From positions 1,834,030 to 1,898,029 of the forward strand of contig CP070758.1 in NCBI GenBank assembly GCA_020348925.1: a DNA stretch of 64,000 nucleotides, given 5' to 3'. The DNA is from Gemmatimonadota bacterium. GTDB lineage: Bacteria; JBHIER01; G020348925. The position numbers and the translations under genes are program-made. The notes under the pieces are model-generated. The model was not told the DNA's origin and searched no databases. It saw nothing but the letters and a program-made list of their open reading frames with translations. Below, one piece after another: positions 28,374 to 37,900 of the stretch (position 1 is the first letter of the stretch; each line of letters starts with the position of its first letter).

Positions 28374-31300
28374 ATGGAAAACCTTGAAGATTCATATCCT
28401 CTCTCACCCATGCAACAGGGCATGCTCTTTCATAGCCTGTGTGCTCCCCATTCGGGGGTGTATGTTCAGCAATTGGTCTGCGCCTTCCGCGAGGATCTGC
28501 ATGTTTCGGCATTCAAGCAAGCGTGGGGGCGAATCGTGGAGCGGCATGCTATCCTGAGAACGAGTTTTCTTGTGGAGGACCTCAAGGCTCCCCTGCAGAG
28601 GGTCCATCGAAACGTCCCCCTTCCCATCAAAGAGCAAGACTGGCGCGGTATTTCCGGAACAGATCAGGAGAACCGACTGGAAGCCTATCTTCGGCAGGAT
28701 CGAGAGCGCGGCTTTGTGATCACCGAGGCGCCACTCCTGCGCCTGGCCCTTTTCCGATTGGCGGAGGAGAACTACCGGTTTCTCTGGACCTCTCACCACG
28801 CGTTGTTGGACGGTCGCGCTCGTCTCATAATTCTGAAGGAGCTGTTCGCCCTTTATGACGCATTCTGTCAGGATCAGGACCTGTCACTTGAGCCCACCCC
28901 TCTCTATCGGCACTACATTGATTGGCTCGGGAAGCAAGATTTTGCCAAGGCGGAGCGCTTCTGGCGGGACCGGCTCCGCGCCTTCACCGCCCCCACACCT
29001 TTGCCGAGAGACCGCTCTACTCAGGTGCCCACCAGCGATGAGGAGGACTACGGAAAACAGGAAATCCGGATTTCGGGAACGCTGCTGTCCGCCCTGCAGT
29101 CCCTGGCTCAATCGCACCAACTGACGCTCAACACCTCGGTTCAGGGGGCCTGGGCAATACTCCTGAGCCGCTATAGCGGTGAACAGGACGTGGTCTTCGG
29201 AGCCACACGAGCATGTCGGCGCTCGGCACTGGATGGGGCTGAGTCCATGGTGGGCCTTTTCATCAATACGCTCCCGGTAAGGATCCGGGTGACTCCCGGA
29301 GAGCCTCTGTTGTCATGGTTGAAGACGTTGCGTCAACAGTGGATCACCCTGCGGGACTACGAGCATACCCCCCTGTTAAAAGTACAGGAATGGAGCGAGA
29401 TACCTCCTGGGGAACCTCTATTTGAGAGCTTCCTGGTTTTTGAGAACTATCGATTGAATTCCCTCCTGCGATCGCATGGGGGAAGCTGGGCCAACCGGGA
29501 GTTTCGGCTCATGGAGAGAACGAACTACCCCCTGGCGGTGGGCGCGAGCGTCGATCAGGAGCTCTTCCTGAAGATTATCTATGACCGACGGCGCTTCGAC
29601 GAGACGGACATAATCCGGATGCTGGGACATATGAAAACCATACTTGAAGGTATGGTGGCTCATCCCCACCAGCCCCTCTCGGAATTGCCGCTCATGGGGG
29701 AGGCCGAACGACATCAGGTGCTCATTGAGTGGAATGACAGGGAGGCAGCGTATCCTCAAGACAGGTGTATCCATCAACTGTTTGAAGAATGGGCAGACCG
29801 CACACCTGACGAGATAGCCGTTGTTTTTGAAGGTCAATACATATCATATGGGGAACTCAACACCCAGGCAAACCGACTGGCCCGTTGTCTCAGACAACAC
29901 GGTGTCGGTCCTGAGACACCAGTCGGCATCTGCATGAATCGCTCATTGGATATGATTGTGGGTATCATGGCAATTCTTAAGGCCGGTGGGGCTTACGTCC
30001 CTTTGGATCCCACGTACCCGAAAGAGCGTCTGACGTTTATGTTGACAGATTCTCAGGCACTGATGGTATTGACCGAGAGAACATTGAAACAGGTATTCCC
30101 GGACCTGCACATACCGGTGCTCTATTTTGACGCCGCCACGATTCAGGAGGTCTATACGAATCCAGAGAGTGCGGTGTCGAGCGAAAACCTGGCCTATGTC
30201 ATGTATACATCAGGATCCACAGGCACACCAAAGGGGGTGATGATCTCCCATCACAATATCGTGGGTTTCCTGTACGGATACAAGCAGGTCACGTTAGATG
30301 GACCGAGACGTGTCGGCACATCAGTGGCTCCGTTCAGCTTCGACACTTCCGTGGAGGAAATTTTCTCCAATCTCTGTTTCGGCGGCACCCTTCACATCAT
30401 TCGACCGGAAAACAGCACGAATGTTGAATATTTCGCCAGGTACCTGGTTGACCACCGGATCACCACCAGCTATATCCTTCCGGATTTTCTTTCCGGGGTT
30501 GCCCATCATCTCAAGAACCTGCGGGACCGGATGAATCTCAAATGTATCACAACCGGCCTTGTGCCCAAGAAAGAGCGTGTCCTCCAAAGCATGCGCGATG
30601 TGTCCGACCTCATTCGAGTCTTGAACACCTATGGTCCCACAGAAGTGACGTACGGCGCCACGGCCTTTGAGTTCCTGTCCGCCACCGATCCTGACCACGA
30701 TGTCCCCATCGGTGTTCCATTTCCCAACTATGAAGTCTACCTGCTGGATTCCAATGGGCAACCGATTCCTGTTGGCCTGACAGGGCAACTCCTTATTGGT
30801 GGGGTCGGCCTTGCCCGGGGGTACCATAACCGCCCGGGACTGACGGCCGAAATGTTTATTCCCGATCCTTTCAGTGATGAGCCCGGCACTCGTCTCTACC
30901 GGACCGGAGATGTGGGCCGGTATCTGCCCGATGGAAACATAGAATTTCTGGGCCGCAGGGATGACCAGGTCAAGATCCGGGGATTCCGCATCGAAACAGG
31001 TGAGGTAAAGTCGGTACTTGGACAACATCCGGCAGTTGAGAAAGCCATTGTTGTGGCCAGAGAGGATCAACCCGGCGACAAGCGGTTGGTGGCCTATGTG
31101 GTTCCGAAGCGAGGGATGAATCCTACAATCAGCACAATCCGCGGTTTCCTGAAAGAAAAGATTCCACATTACATGGTGCCTTCGATTTTCATGTTTTTAG
31201 ACTCCCTGCCGCTGACGCCAAGTGGTAAACTGGACCGTCGCAGATTGCCGGCACCGGATCAAAGCCGACCGGAGCTGGGTGAGGCCTATGTGCCCCCGCG

Positions 31301-31637
31301 CACGCCCATCGAGAAGGCTGTGGCCGGGATCTGGGCTGACGTGCTTGGACTGGAGCACATCGGCGTTTATGATGATTTCTTCGAGCTGGGAGGACACTCC
31401 CTGCTGGCCATCCAGGTCGTCTCTCGACTTGGAAAAGCCTTCCAGATTCATCTCCCTTTGCGCCGTCTCTTTGAGGCTCCAACTGTGGAAAAGCTGTCAG
31501 GCTTTATCATGACCCTTGAACGCAAGTCCGGTCAAACAGAGAGGATTGCTCGCATACTGAGCAAGGTCGAGGCCATGTCCGCCGAGGATGTGAGAAGGAT
31601 GCTCCGAGAAAAGAGAAGGAAAATAGAGAACCCATGA
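28374..31637 (+). CDS. NRPS module opening line 4, C-A-T
   Basis: Condensation domain (about 5-440) of a different subtype from the others in the locus: it opens YPLSPMQQGMLFHSL and has HHALLDG intact. Adenylation domain (about 465-945; MYTSGSTGTPK, NTYGPTEVT) with by-eye pocket residues D-T-E-Y-T-G-T-Y-G plus Lys, nearly those of the module at 15575. Carrier domain (about 975-1045, ELGGHSLLAI). The C-terminal ILSKVEAMSAEDVRRMLREKR is the kind of tail that docks to the next NRPS subunit. As no carrier precedes it in line 4, its C domain must take an acyl or peptidyl group from another line or from a free donor. It overlaps the next gene by four bases. Confidence 0.9.
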   Translation: MENLEDSYPLSPMQQGMLFHSLCAPHSGVYVQQLVCAFREDLHVSAFKQAWGRIVERHAILRTSFLVEDLKAPLQRVHRNVPLPIKEQDWRGISGTDQENRLEAYLRQDRERGFVITEAPLLRLALFRLAEENYRFLWTSHHALLDGRARLIILKELFALYDAFCQDQDLSLEPTPLYRHYIDWLGKQDFAKAERFWRDRLRAFTAPTPLPRDRSTQVPTSDEEDYGKQEIRISGTLLSALQSLAQSHQLTLNTSVQGAWAILLSRYSGEQDVVFGATRACRRSALDGAESMVGLFINTLPVRIRVTPGEPLLSWLKTLRQQWITLRDYEHTPLLKVQEWSEIPPGEPLFESFLVFENYRLNSLLRSHGGSWANREFRLMERTNYPLAVGASVDQELFLKIIYDRRRFDETDIIRMLGHMKTILEGMVAHPHQPLSELPLMGEAERHQVLIEWNDREAAYPQDRCIHQLFEEWADRTPDEIAVVFEGQYISYGELNTQANRLARCLRQHGVGPETPVGICMNRSLDMIVGIMAILKAGGAYVPLDPTYPKERLTFMLTDSQALMVLTERTLKQVFPDLHIPVLYFDAATIQEVYTNPESAVSSENLAYVMYTSGSTGTPKGVMISHHNIVGFLYGYKQVTLDGPRRVGTSVAPFSFDTSVEEIFSNLCFGGTLHIIRPENSTNVEYFARYLVDHRITTSYILPDFLSGVAHHLKNLRDRMNLKCITTGLVPKKERVLQSMRDVSDLIRVLNTYGPTEVTYGATAFEFLSATDPDHDVPIGVPFPNYEVYLLDSNGQPIPVGLTGQLLIGGVGLARGYHNRPGLTAEMFIPDPFSDEPGTRLYRTGDVGRYLPDGNIEFLGRRDDQVKIRGFRIETGEVKSVLGQHPAVEKAIVVAREDQPGDKRLVAYVVPKRGMNPTISTIRGFLKEKIPHYMVPSIFMFLDSLPLTPSGKLDRRRLPAPDQSRPELGEAYVPPRTPIEKAVAGIWADVLGLEHIGVYDDFFELGGHSLLAIQVVSRLGKAFQIHLPLRRLFEAPTVEKLSGFIMTLERKSGQTERIARILSKVEAMSAEDVRRMLREKRRKIENP

Positions 31638-34600
31638 TGTTTGACAAAGACGCCTCTGAGGAAACTGAAAAGCTCGAGCTCCTTGCCTTTCTCCTAAAAG
31701 AGGAGGGCATTGAATCCCCTCAGGAGCACCCTCTTATCCGGCGAGGAGATCGGGATCGGTTGCCCCTTTCCTTTGCCCAGCAGCGGCTGTGGTTTCTCGA
31801 CCAATGGGTGCCCGGCAGTTCCTTTTACAATATTCCGGCCGCCGTTCATCTCACCGGCCCCCTCGATGTGACCGCGCTGGAGCAGAGCCTCAATGAGATT
31901 GTGCGACGCCACGAAGTTCTGCGGACGACCTTTTCCCTGGTGGAGGGAAAACCGGTTCAGGTCATCGCGAAATCTATGCCTTTGCAAGTATCGATGATAG
32001 ACTTGAGGGAAATCCCAGAGGAATCACGAGAGACAGAGATCGAGCACGCAATTACCGAAGAGATACAGCGGCCCTTTGACCTGTCTCAGGGTCCACTCTT
32101 ACGAGCACGTCTGCTTCGCCTGGCTGAGAAGGAGCACATTCTGTCCCTGACGATGCACCACATCGTTTCCGATGCCTGGTCCATGGGGATATTCTATCGG
32201 GAGCTTTCCACACTGTACCGAGCTTTTACCACCGGGATGCCGTCAACGCTGCCTGAGCTTCCCATCCAGTACGCTGACTTTGCGCTTTGGCAGCGGGAAT
32301 GGCTGCAGGGGGAGAATTTGGAGGCACAGCTCTCCTATTGGAGAGAGCGGCTTGCCGTCGCACCTCCATCGCTGGAGTTACCCACAGATCGCCCCCGCCC
32401 TCCCGCGCAGACGTATCGGGGGGCACGCCAATCTCTGGTGCTGTCCAAAACATTGACGGAGGCGATCAAGGTGCTGAGCCAGCGGGAAGGGGTCACTCTG
32501 TTCATGACGTTACTGGCGGCGTTCAAAATTCTGCTCCATCGCTACACCGGGCAGGACGACATCGTCTTAGGCGGCCCCATCGCGGGTCGGAGCCGGCCAG
32601 AAATCGAAGGACTGATTGGATTCTTTGTCAACACACTCGTAATGCACACAAACATTTCGGGAAATCCCAGTTTTCGGGAGGTACTTGGTCGGGTATGCGA
32701 GGTATGTTTGGGGGCTTACGATCACCAGGATCTCCCTTTCGAGAAACTGGTCGAGGAATTGCGCCCGGAGCGAAATCTCAATCAGTCGCCATTGTTCCAG
32801 GTGATGTTCGCGTATCAGAATACTCCGAGGCAGGGCCTCGAGCTTTCAGGACTGACCGTGAATCCGTTGGAAGTCGATAGCGGAACGGCTAAGTTTGATG
32901 TAGCGCTATCCGTCGTGGAAGAACGGGAAGGACTGAAGGGGACATTCGAGTTCAATACCGATCTGTTCAACAGGGATACTATCGCCCGGATGCTGGGGCA
33001 TTTTCAAACCCTGCTGGAGGGCATCGTGACCAATCCCGAGGAACACATCTCGACATTGCCCCTGTTGACGGAAGCCCAGCAGCGTCAGGTGCTGGTAGAG
33101 TGGAACGAGACTTCGGCGGATTTCCCCAACGACAAATGCATCAATGAGTTGTTCGAAACCCAGGTGGAGCAAATCCCTGAAGTCGTGGCAATCGTTTTTG
33201 AGAACCAAAGGTTAACCTATCAACAGTTAAACCGAGAGTCCAATCGACTGGCGCACTACTTGCAAAAGTTAGGTGTTGGTCCAGATGTATTCGTAGGCAT
33301 CTGTGTGGAGCGCTCGTTGGAGATGGTTGTAGGAATCCTGGGTATCCTCAAGGCCGGTGGAGCGTATGTGCCCTTAGATCCGGCGTATCCAAAAGAACGG
33401 GTGTCCTTTATGCTGAAGGATACCCAGGCGCCGATCCTGCTGACCCGGGAGAATCTGGTCGAGGAACTCCCCGATCATGAAGCACACGTCATCTGTCTGG
33501 ATAGGGACCGGGAAACGATCGGGCGAGAGAGCGAGGAGAATCCGGGCAGCAGGGCCACAGCCGACAGCCTGGCCTATGCTATTTATACCTCGGGCTCAAC
33601 GGGTATTCCCAAGGGGGTGCTTGTGGAGCACAGGGGATTATGCAACGTCGTTGAAGCATTTATTCAAATTCACACTTTGCATCAGGGCAACCGTCTTCTC
33701 CACACCGTTTCTTTCAATTTTGATGCTGCGACGTTGCACATGTTTATGGCTTTTTGTTCGGGCGCGACTCTGTGTTTGACCGCAGGTAATTTACTTTTAT
33801 CTGGTCCCAGTCTCATTCAGACATTGTGCGAACAGGCTATTACACTTCTACCGATCCCGGCATCCGTTTTATCTGCTCTTCCCTTCAAGAAGCTTCCCTC
33901 GTTGCGAACGATCTCTGTTGGGGCGGAAGTCTGTCCACCTGAGGTGGTAGCGCGGTGGGCTCCTGGCCGGCGATTTCTCAATGTTTACGGACCGACTGAA
34001 GCGACCATCGTTGCTACCACGGCTGTATGCACCGGTGGGGACCGCAGACCACCAATCGGTCGCCCCATCGCCAACACGCAGGTCTATATTCTGGACCGCC
34101 ATCTCCAAGCAGTGCCTATCGGAGTAGCCGGTGAACTGCACATCGGTGGTGTAGGTCTTGCCGGAGGTTATCTCAATCAGCCGGACGTAACCGGGGAGAA
34201 ATTCATTCCCAATCCCTTTCGTGATGAGGCGGGTGCACGCCTTTATAAGACCGGGGACCTGGGCCGCTACCTGCCGGATGGCAATATTGAGTTTCTCGGT
34301 CGTATGGACCACCAGGTGAAGATTCGCGGTTTCCGCATCGAACTTGGAGAGATCGAGGCGGTGCTGGGACAACACCCCGCTGTTCGAGGGGTCGTTGTTC
34401 TGGCCAGAGAGGATGCGCCTGGCGACAAACGCTTAGTGGCTTATATCGTTGCTGACCAAGAGCATCGTCCCACAATCAGGGAACTGCGTGACTTCTTGAA
34501 ACAGAAGTTTCCTGACTACATGGCGCCCTCGGTCTTTGTGACGCTGGATTCCTTACCACTGACACCCAATGACAAAGTAGATCGTCGGGCACTGCCCGTG

Positions 34601-34951
34601 CCCGATCAGAAGCGCCCCGAGTTGGAGAAAGCTTTTGTTGCTCCCAGGACACCCCTGGAAAAGACAGTGGCTGGGATCTGGTCCGACATACTGGGATTGG
34701 AGAAAATTGGCGTCCACGATAATTTCTTCGAGCTGGGTGGACACTCCCTGCTGGCCACCCAGCTCGTTTCTCGCGTGCGCGATGTCTGTCAGGTCGAGCT
34801 GCCGCTACGGAGCATCTTTGAGGCGACGACCATAGCCGATCAGGCCCTGGTGGTTGAGAAACTTCTTATTACGTATGTTCGTGGATTATCCGATGAGGAA
34901 GTTATCGAACGCCTGGGTCAGCACCCATATTCGATGAATGAGAAACGATGA
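31634..34951 (+). CDS. NRPS elongation module, C-A-T
   Basis: N-terminal docking-like helix (LELLAFLLKEEGIE), condensation domain (about 45-480) with HHIVSDA (final Gly replaced by Ala), adenylation domain (about 500-985; IYTSGSTGIPK, NVYGPTEAT) and carrier domain (about 1005-1075, ELGGHSLLAT). By-eye pocket residues are D-A-L-P-S-G-V-I-V plus Lys. Outside the pocket the A domain is very close to that at 7697 (shared PIGRPIANTQVYILDRHLQ). Start and stop each overlap the neighbouring synthetase genes by four bases. Confidence 0.9.
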   Translation: MMFDKDASEETEKLELLAFLLKEEGIESPQEHPLIRRGDRDRLPLSFAQQRLWFLDQWVPGSSFYNIPAAVHLTGPLDVTALEQSLNEIVRRHEVLRTTFSLVEGKPVQVIAKSMPLQVSMIDLREIPEESRETEIEHAITEEIQRPFDLSQGPLLRARLLRLAEKEHILSLTMHHIVSDAWSMGIFYRELSTLYRAFTTGMPSTLPELPIQYADFALWQREWLQGENLEAQLSYWRERLAVAPPSLELPTDRPRPPAQTYRGARQSLVLSKTLTEAIKVLSQREGVTLFMTLLAAFKILLHRYTGQDDIVLGGPIAGRSRPEIEGLIGFFVNTLVMHTNISGNPSFREVLGRVCEVCLGAYDHQDLPFEKLVEELRPERNLNQSPLFQVMFAYQNTPRQGLELSGLTVNPLEVDSGTAKFDVALSVVEEREGLKGTFEFNTDLFNRDTIARMLGHFQTLLEGIVTNPEEHISTLPLLTEAQQRQVLVEWNETSADFPNDKCINELFETQVEQIPEVVAIVFENQRLTYQQLNRESNRLAHYLQKLGVGPDVFVGICVERSLEMVVGILGILKAGGAYVPLDPAYPKERVSFMLKDTQAPILLTRENLVEELPDHEAHVICLDRDRETIGRESEENPGSRATADSLAYAIYTSGSTGIPKGVLVEHRGLCNVVEAFIQIHTLHQGNRLLHTVSFNFDAATLHMFMAFCSGATLCLTAGNLLLSGPSLIQTLCEQAITLLPIPASVLSALPFKKLPSLRTISVGAEVCPPEVVARWAPGRRFLNVYGPTEATIVATTAVCTGGDRRPPIGRPIANTQVYILDRHLQAVPIGVAGELHIGGVGLAGGYLNQPDVTGEKFIPNPFRDEAGARLYKTGDLGRYLPDGNIEFLGRMDHQVKIRGFRIELGEIEAVLGQHPAVRGVVVLAREDAPGDKRLVAYIVADQEHRPTIRELRDFLKQKFPDYMAPSVFVTLDSLPLTPNDKVDRRALPVPDQKRPELEKAFVAPRTPLEKTVAGIWSDILGLEKIGVHDNFFELGGHSLLATQLVSRVRDVCQVELPLRSIFEATTIADQALVVEKLLITYVRGLSDEEVIERLGQHPYSMNEKR

Positions 34952-37900
34952 AGAACATAGATAATCATATTGAAGGACAGCGCCTCGAGCTGTCACCGGC
35001 AAAGCGAGTTTTTCTCGAAAGGCTCATGCGGGGTGAAGGGAGGAGAGAAGACCCATCGAGCCTCATACCCAAACGGACGGAGCAGAGCCCCGCCCCCCTC
35101 TCCTTTGCTCAGCAGCGGCTGTGGTTCCTGGATCAACTGGAGCCTCATAATCCCGCGTATACTGTCCCTATTGCCATGCGTCTGAAAGGCCGGCTGAATG
35201 TGGCAGCCCTGGAGCAAAGTCTCAATGAAATTGTGAGGCGCCACGAAGTCTTGCGGACGACCTTCTCCATGGTGGCTGGACAACCGGTTCAGGTTATCGC
35301 AGCAAGTCTAAATCTACATGTAACGGTGGTGGACGTCAGGGAGTTTCCTGAAGCTGCACGAGAAACAGAAGCTGGAAAGATAATCGCTGAAGAGGTGCAG
35401 CGACGGTTCGATCTATCCCAGGATCCACTCGTACGAGTTCATCTGCTGCGTCTGGAAGAGGAGGTGCACATCCTGCTGATCATAATGCACCACATCGTCT
35501 CTGATGAGTGGTCGATGAGGATATTCTTTCAGGAGCTTTCTATACTCTATAAGGCTTTGGTTAGAGGGGAGCCGTGGTCACTTCCGGAGCTTCCGATTCA
35601 ATATGCTGACTTTGCGGTTTGGCAGCGGAAGTGGTTGCGGGGGGATTTCTTGGACACACAGCGTTCCTATTGGAGGGAGCACGTTGCTGGTATGCCGCGG
35701 GTGTTGGAGCTCCCCACCGATCGTCCACGACCAGTAGTACAGACGTATCGTGGTGGACATCACTCACTGGTGCTGTCCAGAAATGCGACGCATTTGCTGA
35801 AGAGATTGAGCCAGCAAGAAGGGGCCACGCTGTTCATGACGTTGCTCTCTGTCTTCAAGACATTGCTCTTCCACTACACGGGTCAGGAAGATATCTTTGT
35901 GGGAACTCCTGTAGCCAATCGCAGCCGGACCGAGATCGAGGGATTGATCGGATTTTTCACCAACACATTGGTCTTGCGTACCGATCTTTCCGGCAATCCC
36001 ACCTTTCGAGAATTGATGAGACGTGCACGCGAAGTATGTTTGGGAGCCTACACGCATCAGGATGTGCCTTTTGAGAAACTGGTGGAGGAGTTGAAGCCCG
36101 AACGGAATCTCAATTATTCTCCTCTGTTTCAGGTGATGTTTGTTTTCCAGGATGAGACTGCTTTTGTTCCGGAACTCCCGGGCGTGCGTGTCAGTATGAT
36201 GCAGGTTGACAGCGGGACGTCGAAGTTCGATCTGACGTTGTTCATGCAGGAGGAGGAGGGTGGGCTTCGGGCCACGGTGGAGTATTCTTCGGATCTGTTT
36301 GATGCAGCGACAATCCGAAGGATGTTGAGACATCTGGAGGTGTTGGTGGAGGGGATTGTGACTGATCCTGATCGGCGTCTTACAGAGTTGCCGTTGTTGA
36401 CGGAGGTTGAGCGGCATCGGTTGCTGGTGGAATGGAACAAGACCCAATCGGATTACCCGGCAGATGTATGCGTTCATCAGCTCTTTGAGGTACAGGCAGA
36501 GCAGAGGCCTGATGGGATTGCCGTGGTCTTTGAAGATCAGCACCTCACCTACCGGGAACTCAATGCACGGGCCAACCAACTGGCTCACTACCTCAAAGAG
36601 CGCGGCGTGGGACCCGACGTTCCAGTAGGCATTTTCGCGGGGCGTTCGTTGGACATAGTCATAGGTTTATTAGGTATCCTCAAGGCCGGTGGGGTGTATG
36701 TTCCCCTGGACCCATGCTATCCCAAAGATCGTCTGGCCTTTCAGTTACAGGATACTTGTGTACCGCATCTGTTGACTCAAAAGCGGCTGATGCCAGAGCT
36801 TCCCGAACATAATGTGAATGTAATCTGTTTGGACTCGCACTGGGACATCATTGCTCAAGAGGGTATAGATAATACTGTCAGCGGGGCCCAGCCCGAGAAT
36901 TTGATTTACATACTCTATACCTCAGGATCGACAGGACGACCCAAGGGTGTTGCCATCCCCCATGGTTCCATAGTCAACCTGATAACGTGGCAACTCCATC
37001 AGACTGACCTGCCCCAAGGTGCCAAGACGCTGCAGTACAATTCATTCAGCTTTGACGCCTGTTTCATGGATATCTTTATGAGTTGGTGCTCAGGCGACAC
37101 ATTGTTCATCGTGCCGGAACCCGTACGGCAGGACATCACTGGATTGGCGCGATTCATTGCAGATCATGGCATCGAACGACTCAATCTCCCCTTTATCGTA
37201 CTTGAGCATTTGGCTACCATGTGGGATGCTGGGGAGAAGCCGCCACAGTGCATGAGGGAGATCATCAGCACGGCTGAACAATTGCACGTAAGTCAGCCTC
37301 TCAGGAGACTATTCGCTCAATTACCCCATTGTCTCCTGTTCAATCACTACGGTCCCTCCGAGACTCACGTCGTCACCGCCTTCGCACTGACGGGACCACC
37401 GGGTAACTGGCCAGAATTTCCTGCCATAGGACGGCCCATAGCCAACACACGTACCTATATCTTGGATATAAGTTTTTGCCCTGTCCCGGTGGGGCTGCCC
37501 GGTGACCTGTACATTGGGGGTGTCAGCTTGGCTCGCGGCTATCTGGATCGGCCGGAATTGACGGCGGAGCGTTTTGTTCCGAATCCCTTCGGTGACGAGT
37601 CGGAGGCACGGATATATAAGACCGGAGACGTGGCCCGTTACTCACCGGATGGAAATATCGAGTACCTGGGCCGCATGGATCACCAGGTGAAACTCCGCGG
37701 TTTCCGCATCGAGTTGGGGGAGATCGAGGCCGTTTTGAACCAGCACTCTGGGGTGAAGGAGGCCGTGGTACTGGCCAGGGAGGGATGGGCTCAGGAGAAG
37801 CGCTTGGTCGCCTATGTTGTCCCGAATCAGACGGGAGCGCTTCTCAGCAGCGAACTGCGCGGTTTCCTGAAACAGAAGCTTCCGGAGTACATGGTGCCCT

